DNA of 64,000 nt. Source: Spisula solida (Eukaryota > Mollusca > Bivalvia > Venerida > Mactridae). The translations under genes and the position numbers were made by a program. The notes under the pieces were generated by a model that worked only from the letters and a program-made list of their open reading frames with translations, was not told the origin of the DNA and did no database searches. This document shows positions 24,852 to 36,042 of this stretch, one piece after another (position 1 is the first letter of the stretch; every line of letters begins with the position of its first letter). The DNA is taken from assembly GCA_947247005.1 (NCBI GenBank), contig OX365952.1, forward strand, positions 42,822,722 to 42,886,721, read 5' to 3'.

Positions 24852-27293
24852 TATCGAAGACAATCATATTACAGGGTCATAAATTCCTGCTCATGCTAGT
24901 CACAGTATGAAGGAATCGTTATAGGAATCGCTATATATTGTTGGTGTATGAATATGATAAGTAATGTTGTCTGAAAGCTGCGTGACTACGTGTACATATA
25001 GGAAAACGATTATTGAACATTAGATAAATCTATAATCACCGTCTAAAAACCACAGCTTATCTACGACGATTCCCGTATGTACAATTTAAAGCATCGTTAC
25101 TTATTGGTGTGCCGCACGTCTTTGAATCATCAGAGACGGTCGTAAATCGTAAATGGTTTTCGAAATAAAACAAAAAACTTTTTTTTTTCATTTCAAACTG
25201 CATTTAAGTCAGAAAACCCATCTGTCATGATCTTCCCGTTTTCGTTACATCAATCACGATATTCATCCATCAATCTTTTAGACCAGACCGGAAGTCATCA
25301 ATATTCGAGTAAATCACGTGATAAAAAGTTATCAGTAATGAATCGAAGTGACTGACTAGATCACTTACAACTGCCACGAAAATACACAAAAATGGTAATC
25401 ACGTCATTTGTTATAATTCACACCTGCAAATTCAATGTAGTGTGCAAAACAGCATAGAATACTTCTGGTTTATCGGTCCCTGACGTCTTAATTATACTTT
25501 TTTTTATATAATGTGCATATTTCCAATGACAGGCTTATCATTCAACCTTCCGGTGTTGGTATTTCTGAAATTATTAATTTCGATACACTAACCGTCTCAT
25601 AAATAATAACCCTGCATAGATTCTACGAAATAAATACATGTATAAGAATCTCGTTATCTATAGCATTCTAGTTTCCGTGCCAACTTCCTGTAAAACAAGT
25701 GATTGGTTTATGGAAATCGTTATTCGTATGGCTAGCCTGGTGTCAGCCGTAAGGTCCTGTATTGCTAGGCACTTCCAAACATGAATGCGTCCTGACAGTC
25801 AATTCAGAATCATTTCGTGTTTAACTAAGGTTGGTGTGACATCGATCTGAAAATAGCTAGGGTTTATCTGCAGAAAGAAGCCATTGCACAAAACGACAAA
25901 AAAATTGGTAAGCGTTAGATAATCTTTATTTGGCGGACGACTACACGACAGTGACAAAGATAGGGCTAGTCATTGGAGTAAGAGTCAGCAGGCAACAACA
26001 AACAACATCAAATGTGTACTTGACTTTACAAAACAAGGCATCATCACACAAACTGTTAGCTCTACCTGAAAGTGGCCCGAAAGCGAAAACCACGATACTT
26101 AACTGTTAATACTCAATGCAGCAAATATTTCTTTATGAGGTTCTGGAATAAAGGTGGCGATTTGAGGCCGCTTAATAGTTAATTTGAACGTAGTTTCTCA
26201 TAAACAAAAGAGATTTGGCCCAAATTATGACCTGTAGTTTGTCTACATCATGTTTAGCTATGATGTGACCTAATTACATAGTTGTTACCCCAAATGACCC
26301 AATATCCATCTTGACCCAATTTGTTGAGATGATCATTCATTGTGACCATGTTTCGCGGTGAGTATGTCAAAATTGTGACCTCTTGTGGCTACACAAATTA
26401 TGGTTTGACCTAGCCTTTGCTCCTATGTTACCCAATATCGAATTTGACCTAGACTTTATTGAGATGATGAGTGTGACCAAGTTTCATAAAGATGAGGCCA
26501 ACATGGTGACACCTAATGTCTACACAACCATACAAATGTGGAGACGACGGGCGAGAGGCGAAGAGTGATCACAAAAGTTCATATTGTCTCTTTGTAACAG
26601 GTGAGCTTAACATACACATTGGAGTTCAAAATAATGGGGTTACTGTCACATGCTCTTCACATTTCAAATCGATTATCTACTACTACATTCACAGGATATA
26701 TACCGTAAGGATGTATCGAGTAAATTATGATTAGGGCTCAAAATCGTATACCTGTTCTGTTCTCTTCATGATCGTCTTGTTTAGCTTGATAGTGAAATTG
26801 CATGCATTTTTACAAGGAATGTTAAATGTGGCATTTTACGATTATGTGTGGGAGTTTGGTTCCTTGATTTCCCAGTTAAACTACACACTAGTTCAATGAT
26901 GAAACAAAACGCTCAAGAAATATATGAATGGCAATAACAACTTGCCATATTGAAAGAAGAGAAACTTCAACATTTATGGATGTTTTATTGCTCTCATGTA
27001 ATGAATATAAATGTTTTTCTATCATCTACGATTCAATAATGGTCGAGTATAAAGTGAGTGTTGACGTTAACATTTCAAGGGATGAAAGCCCTCTGTTCTC
27101 AACGTCTCAGTTGAAATAAACCAGAGAATGTCAGTGAAAATAGATTAAAAGTACTAGGTCATATTTTGGAGTACATTTTGTATAAAGTGCTTTTTGGCAG
27201 CAACGCTTTGCTAGTTTTAAGTCCAGTATTAAACCACTTTGTTCTGTGAATTTTGCTGAATGTCCTGCTATTTTAGCAATGAATTGTCCATAA

Positions 27294-27480
27294 AGATAAT
27301 AACAGGGAAGGCAGCACACAACTTAAACAGCCGAGCACAAAAAACATAAAAAACACAGAACACAATTACACGACCCAATTTGCCAAACACACAACTGAAC
27401 GAGAAATGAACCAAGCGCTGAAAATTTGCTGTCAAAAGTCGAAAGTCCCAGCTGTCACAAACTGATGTTGTGCTCACAAT
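27294..27480 (+). repeat. R repeat, copy in block 1 sub-unit 3
   Basis: Starts AAAGATAATAACAGGGAAGG, with CAGCCGAGCACAAAAAACAT and a CACAATTACACGAC stretch. The matching copy in block 2 is at 52910-53100. Confidence 0.7.
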
Positions 27481-27489
27481 GTCCAAACT

Positions 27490-29300
27490 GGGGATAGCGA
27501 GATATTTAAAACTGACAAACCTAACATCAATTTAAAGAAAGTAATGAAGTCGTTAAACTCTCTCCTGTTTATACTTTACATCAACGACCTTCCACTACAC
27601 TCAACCACTTTTCTAATTGGTCACTCTTCAAATTCTAAAAACGTTTAACTGTGATCATGATTTTCGACGATATCTTGCACACACACGTGTTATGCAAAAG
27701 TCCTAACACTCAAGTCATTAAAATTCAAAATCACGTGCCAAAGTATTCGTGGTCATTCATGCGATAATTTTTGCATTTTTGGCATCAAATAATATTATAA
27801 CAGTTAAAAGTATTTCGGGTTTGAAAAGTGACCAATTAGAAAAGTGGTTGAGTGTACATATCAACACGCCAGAAACATGTTTGCTGATGACACAACACTT
27901 TATGCATGTGTGAAAAGTTCCCAGAACATACACCCAAGGTTGCAAGAATCATTGAATACAGTTTCTGAATGGTGCAATCAAATCTCAATGATGTTAAATA
28001 GCACAAAAACAAAATCCATGATCATATCTGTATCTCACAAACAAAACACTCATGCACTCCTTATCCTTCAAAATGATGACTTGCTGTTTTCCGCAACAGA
28101 AAAACTCCTTTGAATACATAATTGATAGCAATCTTACCTTCAACACACATATCGAACAGACTCTTAAAAAATGCAACTCTCTTCTCTTTCTTTTCCTGTG
28201 AATAAAATGCTATCTTGACCAAAAAATCAGGAAACTTTTTTTCAATATCTTTATTCTTCCCCATCTTGACTACTGTATCACAATATGGTGGAATTCAACT
28301 TGCCTTCTACTTGATAGGCTACTCAAATTTCAGAAACGTGCTGCAAGAACTATTTTAGACAAGGACTTTGATTCACCTTCTGCAGAGCTTTTTCACAGCT
28401 TGAGATGGATGACAATCTATGTAAGAATAGACTATAAAACGCCACGCTAGTGTATAAAAGCTTGATCAATACGGCTCAAGAATACCTACGTTCAAAATTA
28501 CGAATTACCCCAATCAAACATTAAGGTCAGCAGCAAACAATCTCTTATACATGCCTAAACCAAATCTAGAAATCTTCAGAAAGTCAATCTCATATGCTGG
28601 GCCAAAATTATGGAATTCCTTTCCTCAAGATATCAGAAATGCAAAAACGTTAAACACGTTTAAGTCAAAATACATTAATTACAGATTTCGACAATGGGCA
28701 GATAGTATTGCTAATTAGCTAATCTATATAAGCCTGTCTCCAAATTTTCCATTTGCATTATGCTGTTATATTCTACTGTCTATCATCAATGACATTAATA
28801 ATTGTAATTCACTCTATGCTGTATATGATGATTATTTTAATGTAGATTCCGACGATGATAACTCTTGACCTTGTTTACAAATAAAAATGTAAACTAAATG
28901 CATTTTCATTGTTCCATCTTGATGAAGGCTGGTAAAAGCGGAAACGTTTGGCGAGGATAAATTCTGTGTAGTTGCATTTACATTTCAGTGTCCTAGTTGA
29001 ATGTTCAATCGTGTGGATATTCACTCTTAGTGATATACTCTTAAATCGTCACTGATAATAAGTAGTCAGTCGACCTTGCAGTGTTTATATTATATTATGC
29101 ATGTTTGTTTATTTATCTCCGACGAACTATACATGCATGTATGTTTTCATTGTTGTTGTTAATTATGTTGTTTATGTATTATGTTGTTGTTAATCTGTTT
29201 TTCATTTCCAGTGGACCATATTGAAAATTGATATTACTGTCAAATATGTAATCCACAAGAAATAAAGTCGTTATTAGTATAATACTTTAAATTAACAAAT
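27490..29300 (+). mobile_element. Decayed non-LTR retrotransposon fragment, same family as 7778-8990
   Basis: The RT palm region begins at about 27564 with LLFILYINDLPLHST. It is split by a foldback insert (27596-27856), then continues with MFADDTTLYA (catalytic Asp-Asp kept), SEWCNQISMMLNSTKTK, a thumb region with LTFNTHIEQ and a C-terminal stretch with HLDYC. Frames break after 28113. The 3' region ends with a GTGGA...TCCAC hairpin (29211-29256) and AATAAAGTCGTTATTA, almost the same tail as the copy at 8900-8974. Block 2 lacks the whole fragment: TGTCCAAA there is followed directly by CCCCATTTGACAAAG. No clear target duplication is visible. Confidence 0.8.
27596..27856. mobile_element. Foldback (MITE-like) insert inside the LINE fragment
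   Basis: Arms at 27596-27632 and 27820-27856 are reverse complements over about 37 bp with few mismatches (core CACTTTTCTAATTGGTCAC). The 261-bp unit interrupts the LINE frame exactly between the INDLP motif and the catalytic box. It has no coding capacity. No target duplication is evident, so an inversion-type rearrangement is also possible. Confidence 0.55.
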
Positions 29301-29897
29301 CCCATTTGTCAAAGATAAATGTTCAACCATCATCATCTCCACAGTATAATCAATGTTGGCACTAAGGTCAATATGAGAGCCACCCGATTTGTCTTGAAAT
29401 TTAAAGCACAGGCTAAAACATCAGATAAGGGATGAATGTCTTTCAGGAAAGCTTGATTTTGCTTATAGTTTTTCATCCTTTCATGTCTAATACTGATATG
29501 ACCGATCGGGCATATTGTCCCCGTTTTGTCCGTCAAACATTGTTGCTCTCGCTAGTTGTCAGCAACTTAACTGAATGGAACTTGGGTGCTTCATCAATTT
29601 TAAACTGAGTTACGGCCCATTTGCAGTTCAGTGAAAAATAATGTTAACGTCCTAATGTATTGAAAATGAGCAAGATGTATACATTGTTGGGCTTGAAAAT
29701 GTTTACACGGAGTTATGATCCTTTGAAAATGTCTGCATACACAATGTGCCAATAAATGATAGCTTCATCAACTTGTCCTCGCATGTTTTCTACAACTACA
29801 ATAGATGTAGAGTATAGATGGTCTAATCTTAGTCACAAGATAATTGGATGCCTGTCGAGTCTCTTTGGGAGTCACACAAAGCTTTTTTAGTTGAGTC

Positions 29898-29902
29898 CTG
29901 CC
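29898..29902. other. Target-site duplication CTGCC, left
   Basis: The five bases CTGCC directly precede the TG end of the left LTR and are repeated directly after the right LTR (35108-35112). Block 2 has a single CTGTC at the matching place (about 53674-53678). Confidence 0.85.
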
Positions 29903-30312
29903 TGTTGCAAACTCTGTACCATTTTATGTTCCATATTTTTATTAATAACGATTTAAACAACTAACACTGAATTTACATCGAATTATTTATTCCTATGGTA
30001 TAAAATCATAAAACAGTCCAACATGGATCATGATAACAACTGATATAAGAAGAGCCGGCAAAAATAAGAGACAAAAGCTTTTATAGCCAAAGTTCCCGCC
30101 ACAAAGGAAGCATGAACCATGTGAAATCAGTGGCATAATTAGGGCGTTAGGATTGTTAGGAGCGTCAGGAGCAAAGAAAAGTCACAATGAAGAACAATGA
30201 ACATATATACACATTTAGGAGCAACCTAAAGAAGAAGACAATAAGGAGCAAAGTAAAATAACAAGTTACCGTAACAACATGTATAATGATACTATTCGCG
30301 ATCTTCGCGACA
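29903..30312 (-). repeat. 3' LTR of the BEL/Pao element
   Basis: 410 bp, equal in length to 34698-35107. Differences: T for C near 29955 and AT for GC near 30153. It contains the stop codon of the polyprotein frame (30292-30294). A short purine-rich stretch, GTGGCGGGAA on the minus strand (about 30313-30322), borders it as the candidate polypurine tract. Confidence 0.95.
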
Positions 30313-33300
30313 TTCCCGCCACAAATGTAAATTACAGTCTGAAATAGTCTCTTTCCCACGTAGAGTAACAGGTGAGAAAAGACCGAGAGGATCAAACACT
30401 GAGGCAACCTGTTTTAGAACATTCTTCTTGTTGAGCTTAACGTCCTCGTTGAGAATTTTAACTTCATTAACACTCAGTGTGTCTCTTTCTGTATTCCAAT
30501 GATGACCCAACACCTTCATACATTCTTCCTTGACGATATCAGTATCTCGAATAACATTGTTCACTTCTGTATTACTAGTTTTCCACTCGCAAAGATTCAT
30601 CTTAGCTTCACCGAATATTGACTTTGCTACTCGATAAAGATCCACAGCATCATTAACAGTTTTTGTTCCTGTTATGACATTGTCCATGTAAATATCGGTT
30701 TTGAGTTTCTCTGCTATTTTGGTTTGGTAAGAATCTAAGTGACTTTCAATCACCGCAACAAGTAGAAACGGACTGGAAATGATACCGAAAGGGATACGAC
30801 AGAAACGGAATTCCTGAATATTTTGATCATTTACCCAAGGTTGGTCAATGTTTTTAAACCAAAGGAACCGTGTTACGTCCCTCTCACTTTGCTGTAAACC
30901 TACTTGTATGAAGGCCTTCTCAATGTCAGCAAATATACCAATGGGATGAAGTCTGAATCGCAATATCATGCCACATAGGTCATGAAGTAAGACAGGACCC
31001 CTATACAAACACTCATTTAGACTTTGATTTTCAACTTTAGTTTTGGCTGATGCGTCATATACTACACGAAGTTTCGTCGTAGTTTTCTGAGGACTGATGA
31101 CAACGTGGTGTGGAATGTAGTGTTTAATTCCATCAGCACTTGTTCTACGTACCTTGTCAATTATTCCCTTTTCCAATTGATCCTGAATGATAGCATTGTA
31201 TTTCCTCATTAATTCTGGGTTCCTTTGAAGCTTTGATGCTAAGGGCTTTAACCGTCCCATTGCAAGACCTCGGTTTTCTGGAAGGTCAGGAACTTCATTC
31301 TTCCAAGGCCATGTTACAAAGTATCTTCCGTTTTCCCGTTTAATTGTAATTCTGAACCGTTCCATTGCCCGTTCATCTTCCCTATCCTTAACATTACCAC
31401 CTTTAATTCCTAAGGTTTCGAGATTCCAAAAGTCCTCTAAATCTGGCTTTCTGGGTAAGGAACTATCAACACTGGCAAACACATTCGTTTTTGAGATCTG
31501 GTTTCCATGTGTCATGACAAACATATTCACTGCATTGGGACTGTGATCACTTTCATTAGTCGGTGTTCGACCAGTCAGGATCCAACCCAACTTGGATGCT
31601 AACAAATACAGGCCTGGTTGAACTTCGATTTTCTCTGACAACAGGAAGTCAAGATAATAATCATTTCCAATCAGCAATTCTACTGTGTCGGATTCACTTT
31701 CCCGGGGTACAGGGTCTGCTAGCTTCATATTTTGGGTTAGGTCTATAAAATGTTCCCTATCTGCGAGTATCACTGGCTTTCTCTGTATGGTCCCAGTAAT
31801 GTTTGGAACGATGTTCACTGAAACTGTCATATATTTCCCACTATTCAGTTTAATTTCCAACTTTGTTAATTTGGTTTTGATAACCTTAGTCCGTTCACAA
31901 CCAAATGTCACTAATCTGAGTTCGTGTTCACCATCTTCTTGAAGTTCTAATTTGTCTGCTAATCGTTTCGTGATGTAGGACCTTTGTGAACCGGTATCCA
32001 TGAATAAACGGACGTCTAAATTCCTAGCAGAATTTTGATGTTTGATCTCAGCCAATGCTGTTTGCATAAGTACCGTTTCTTCTGACGATAAGAGCACATT
32101 TTCATACGGTAAATCGTCAGGTGTATCACTTTGCTCTTCTTCCTCTGCGAAATTTACACTTTCGTTCACAGCCTTGTTAGGAAACTTTTTGGGACATAAG
32201 CTTCTGTGATGAGCACTTATCTGTCCACAGTAAACGCACGTCTTTGAAGATCTACAATCTGATGAGTAGTGTCCCTCGTTCAAGCATCTGTAGCAGCTTC
32301 CTTTTAATTGTCTTCTTCTGTCTTCGATAGTCTTGTATCTCTGACATTCGTCGCTCCAGTGCTTGTTATGGCAAAACCTACACTGGTTACCTGTTGATTT
32401 TGCATTGACCTTTGTGTTTGTCGTCAATGATCCATTTCCGAACCTTTCATATGCTTTCCTTTCTGAATGATAGGTATTGTCGCTGGCTCCTACTTTAGGC
32501 TTGTTTGTTGAAATGTCCATGGTCTTCAGTTCATCGCTCTTTTCTCTTGCGACGATATACTGACGTAATCTATCACGGAGACGATATACTGTCCACTTAT
32601 TATCGGAACCATTCATAATTTCCAGTTGTAATAACACCTCTTGTGGTAATTTCTTTCTAATCATTGAGACGAAAATAGCTTGATCTACATCTTGTTTCAA
32701 AACCTCAAGACTCCTAAGATGCCTTTCAATTTCGTCGAGCATATTTCTCAAACTTTCTGTTGTGCCTTTGGCAGGATTAAGATCAATCATAGCATTGTAG
32801 TGCAGATCAATTACTTCTTGTTTATTTCCGAATCTTTCACGCAGGATATCTATCGCCAATTTATAATTTTCATTGGATAGTGCAAGACCATCAATCGAAC
32901 TCTTGGCATCTCCAGTCAATTTATTTCTCAGGTAATTAAACTTATCAATATTTGATATGCTTGTGTTCTTATCAACCGCACTTTCAAACGAGTCCCAAAA
33001 CTCTATCCAGCGCAGTTTGTTTCCATCAAATGATGCTATCTCCAGCTTTGGAAGTTTCACTGAAGATGGTCGGTCATCTTTCTTGACGATCTGTCGTTCA
33101 AAAAAATCTTCCTGCAATCTCATTTGGTGATCGAACAGTTTTTGCAGTTCTTCATACATGGGTAGTGTTTGAACCTTTCCATATTTAACTTTAGCTGGTT
33201 TTTCATGATCCTTAATTTCTAGCTGTTGAAGCAATAAACACATATCCATAGCGTTTTCACATACCTCTGTGTCTTCCGCAATAATTTGTTGGGTAAATTC

Positions 33301-33525
33301 CGTATCGCTATCCCCAATAGCCTCTGCCAACTTGGCAGACTGATCCTGCAACTTTTCACCATATGCCTTTAACTTTCCGATGCATCTATTCACGTTACCA
33401 AACAACGTGTTTGTATCTTCACCAATTAAATCCTCTCCTAAGAATTCTCTACCCATACTTATCTCCTTAATCAAGGTATTCGTATACCTGGTTCGAACAC
33501 CCTTCAAGTAAGGTAGATTTGCCAT
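30292..33525 (-). CDS. BEL/Pao gag-protease-RT polyprotein, truncated (1077 aa)
   Basis: One uninterrupted frame. Residues about 150-330 carry the DUF1759-type gag region (IASFDGNKLRWIEFWDSFE). CCHC-like knuckles follow at about 381 (CRFC...), 410 (CYRC...) and 428 (CVYC...). A retropepsin-type site, MDTGSQ, is near 508. Reverse transcriptase lies at about 800-960, with FADIEKAFIQV and a YMDN box (about 944). After about residue 1030 the peptidase-A17-like region begins (VASVFDPLGLFSPVTLRGK). It then jumps to WRECREDRE, whose last codons lie in the LTR. Full BEL/Pao polyproteins usually run to about 1700 residues or more with RNase H and integrase, so an in-frame internal deletion is inferred. 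The frame is free of stops, and the gag, protease and RT parts look intact. Start chosen as the first ATG after the leader repeats. Confidence 0.92.
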   Translation of the reverse strand: MANLPYLKGVRTRYTNTLIKEISMGREFLGEDLIGEDTNTLFGNVNRCIGKLKAYGEKLQDQSAKLAEAIGDSDTEFTQQIIAEDTEVCENAMDMCLLLQQLEIKDHEKPAKVKYGKVQTLPMYEELQKLFDHQMRLQEDFFERQIVKKDDRPSSVKLPKLEIASFDGNKLRWIEFWDSFESAVDKNTSISNIDKFNYLRNKLTGDAKSSIDGLALSNENYKLAIDILRERFGNKQEVIDLHYNAMIDLNPAKGTTESLRNMLDEIERHLRSLEVLKQDVDQAIFVSMIRKKLPQEVLLQLEIMNGSDNKWTVYRLRDRLRQYIVAREKSDELKTMDISTNKPKVGASDNTYHSERKAYERFGNGSLTTNTKVNAKSTGNQCRFCHNKHWSDECQRYKTIEDRRRQLKGSCYRCLNEGHYSSDCRSSKTCVYCGQISAHHRSLCPKKFPNKAVNESVNFAEEEEQSDTPDDLPYENVLLSSEETVLMQTALAEIKHQNSARNLDVRLFMDTGSQRSYITKRLADKLELQEDGEHELRLVTFGCERTKVIKTKLTKLEIKLNSGKYMTVSVNIVPNITGTIQRKPVILADREHFIDLTQNMKLADPVPRESESDTVELLIGNDYYLDFLLSEKIEVQPGLYLLASKLGWILTGRTPTNESDHSPNAVNMFVMTHGNQISKTNVFASVDSSLPRKPDLEDFWNLETLGIKGGNVKDREDERAMERFRITIKRENGRYFVTWPWKNEVPDLPENRGLAMGRLKPLASKLQRNPELMRKYNAIIQDQLEKGIIDKVRRTSADGIKHYIPHHVVISPQKTTTKLRVVYDASAKTKVENQSLNECLYRGPVLLHDLCGMILRFRLHPIGIFADIEKAFIQVGLQQSERDVTRFLWFKNIDQPWVNDQNIQEFRFCRIPFGIISSPFLLVAVIESHLDSYQTKIAEKLKTDIYMDNVITGTKTVNDAVDLYRVAKSIFGEAKMNLCEWKTSNTEVNNVIRDTDIVKEECMKVLGHHWNTERDTLSVNEVKILNEDVKLNKKNVLKQVASVFDPLGLFSPVTLRGKETISDCNLHLWRECREDRE

Positions 33526-33594
33526 TTCAAGCGCTAATACTATATCTCCCCTTTTAAATCCAACTTTAGAATACCACGAAACTTTACCCCACTT

Positions 33595-34663
33595 TCTTTA
33601 AAACCAACTTGGAATTTCACTTTAAATTCCACGAAACTTTAACCCACATGGAATTTCACTTTAAATTTCATGAAATTTTAACGAACTTTCTTTTAAATCC
33701 AACTATGGAATTTCACTTTAAATTCCATGAAACTTTTACGAACTTTCTTTTAAATCCAAATTGGAATTTCCCTTTAAATTCCATTAAACTTTAACGAACT
33801 TTCTTTTAAATCCAACTATGGAATTTCACTTTTAATTCCATGAAATTTTACGGACTTTCTTTTAAATCCAACTTGGAATTTCACTTTAAATTCCATGAAA
33901 TTTTAACGAACTTTCTTTTAAATCCAACTATGGAATTTCACTTTAAATTCCATGAAATTTAAACGCACTTTCATTTAAATCCAACTTGGAATTTCACTTT
34001 AAATTCCATGAAACTTTTACGAACTTTCTTTTAAATCCAAATTGGAATTTCCCTTTAAATTCCATTAAACTTTAACGAACTTTCTTTTAAATCCAACTAT
34101 GGAATTTCACTTTAAATTCCATGAAATTTTAACGCACTTTCTTTTAAATCCAACTATGGAATTTCACTTTAAATTCCATGAAATTTTAACGCACTTTCTT
34201 TAATATCCAACTATGGAATTTCACTTTAAATTCCATGAAATTTTAATGCACTTTCTTTTAAATCCAACTATGGAATTTCACTTTAAATTCCATGAAATTT
34301 TAACGCACTTTCTTTTAAATCCAACTATGGAATTTCACTTTAAATTCCATGAAATTTTAACGCACTTTCATTTAAATCCAACTTGGAATTTCACTTTAAA
34401 TTCCATGAAATTTTAACGCACTTTCTTTTAAATCCAACTATGGAATTTCACTTTAAATTCCATGAAATTTTAACGCACTTTCTTTTAATTCCAACTATGG
34501 AATTTCACTTTAAATTCCATGAAATTTTAACGCACTTTCATTTAAATCCAACTTGGAATTTCACTTTAAATTCCATGAAACTTTTACGAACTTTCTTTTA
34601 AATCCAAATGGGAATTTCCCTTTAAATTCCATTAAACTTTAATGAACTTTCTTTTAAATCCTT
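33595..34663 (-). repeat. 57-bp minisatellite in the retrotransposon leader
   Basis: About 18 to 19 imperfect copies of a 57-bp unit, with variants. Each unit contains the inverted pair TGGAATTT and AAATTCCA separated by 6 bp, so each can form a hairpin. The array fills the space between the primer-binding site and the polyprotein start. Plus-strand frames across it merely repeat MEFHFKFHEI and are not genes. Confidence 0.92.
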
Positions 34664-34675
34664 TTTGCTCTTCTT

Positions 34676-34692
34676 CCCGGGTTCCGGCGCCA
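34676..34692 (-). other. Primer-binding site
   Basis: On the minus strand, TGGCGCCGGAACCCGGG starts five bases after the 5' LTR. TGG-initial sequences complementary to a tRNA 3' end (…CCA) at this place are the normal reverse-transcription start. I did not identify the exact tRNA. Confidence 0.75.
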
Positions 34693-34697
34693 ATCAG

Positions 34698-35107
34698 TGT
34701 TGCAAACTCTGTACCATTTTATGTTCCATATTTTTATTAATAACGATTCAAACAACTAACACTGAATTTACATCGAATTATTTATTCCTATGGTATAAAA
34801 TCATAAAACAGTCCAACATGGATCATGATAACAACTGATATAAGAAGAGCCGGCAAAAATAAGAGACAAAAGCTTTTATAGCCAAAGTTCCCGCCACAAA
34901 GGAAGCATGAACCATGTGAAATCAGTGGCATAATTAGGGCGTTAGGAGCGTTAGGAGCGTCAGGAGCAAAGAAAAGTCACAATGAAGAACAATGAACATA
35001 TATACACATTTAGGAGCAACCTAAAGAAGAAGACAATAAGGAGCAAAGTAAAATAACAAGTTACCGTAACAACATGTATAATGATACTATTCGCGATCTT
35101 CGCGACA
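34698..35107 (-). repeat. 5' LTR of the BEL/Pao element
   Basis: 410 bp with TGT...ACA ends; carries the promoter of the element. It differs from 29903-30312 at three positions only. Confidence 0.95.
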
Positions 35108-35242
35108 CTGCCTTCCCTGACATATTTTTATTATCTTTTAGTTCTCTCGTTCATTGTAATTTTGGTCTGTGTCGTTTTATGTTTTCTGTGCTCGGCTGTT
35201 TAATTGAGTACTGCCTTCCTTACCGAATTTTATTATCTTTTT
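35108..35242 (-). repeat. R repeat split by the BEL/Pao insertion
   Basis: Read on the minus strand it starts AAAAAGATAATAAAATTCGG and contains AGCCGAGCACAGAAAACATA. The target duplication CTGCC (35108-35112) lies in its tail. The matching unbroken copy is at about 53655-53820 in block 2. Confidence 0.7.
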
Positions 35243-35970
35243 GAGTAAAGTGTGTGATGGAATTCAACCAAATGGTGATATGTTCCTTCATTAATATATG
35301 TCCAGTATGTTTGGAACGGTAAATAATGGGAGGATATACCAACTGCATTCATATCATTGTTACTGATTAGATATTTCAAACATATGACTTGTATTGTTTG
35401 TGTTGCACATGTCACAGGTATACATGTGTGTAATTTAATCATCACATGTGCCATTTCAAACTCCTACGCTGCGGTCTCTCTTGTCACTATGCTCAATGAA
35501 GCAGCAACGTGTAACACAACCACTGTTGGGAGTTTGATGTCAATCATCGTGGTTCGAAACTAAATATAGCACATCCAAGAATAAACCCATAAAAAACAAA
35601 TAGCATTATTTTCCAAAATGTATTTTAAAAAGTTTTCTGATGTATACATGTATTGTCAAACAGGTTTCCTCCTTACATAAAGTATTTATTATTATTATTT
35701 CTCCCATAAATTAATTGAATCGTTAATTGACATTTTCTTGAGGGTGTTAATTTTTAGTTTTGGACCAGTCAACAAAAGGCACATTTGAGGTGTTAAGATA
35801 TTAGTTTTAAGACCCATTGGTCAACAATATGTCAGTAATATGGACCTAGTCACATAATCGCAGCACTGGGTGAACCAGCAGTTGCCTATTAGAACTAACT
35901 ATATGTATGTATGCTCAGCATCAAGCAAGGGAGATATACCAGTACCCGTTCCATTTATTGTGACAATGTC

Positions 35971-36042
35971 GCAGAATAGGGTTGAACGCGAGACCTCTCA
36001 CTCCCAAAGCAGACACTCAGCCACTAGGCTATTGAGGCGGAT
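35971..36042 (-). repeat. tRNA-derived SINE head at the end of block 1
   Basis: The reverse complement reads CCTCAATAGCCTAGTGGCTG then a GAGAGGTCTCGCGTTCAA stretch, with A-box- and B-box-like spacing. The matching sequence closes block 2 (54025-54165). Only the head is recognised. Confidence 0.6.

Larger units (their letters stand above)
29903..35107 (-). mobile_element. BEL/Pao LTR retrotransposon, internally deleted, young
   Basis: A complete element of 5205 bp on the minus strand. In transcriptional order: 5' LTR (34698-35107), primer-binding site (34676-34692), a leader filled with a 57-bp minisatellite, a single gag-protease-RT frame (33525-30292) and 3' LTR (29903-30312). The two 410-bp LTRs differ at only three positions by eye. 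Ends are TG...CA and a 5-bp target duplication is present, as is usual for BEL/Pao. RNase H and integrase are missing, so it would need another copy's enzymes to move. It is inserted in a copy of repeat R in block 1; block 2 holds the empty site. Confidence 0.93.

Noticed and set aside
33609..34601. Plus-strand frames repeating MEFHFKFHEI
   Set aside because: They are translations of the 57-bp leader minisatellite, antisense to the retrotransposon, and restart at every stop in the array.
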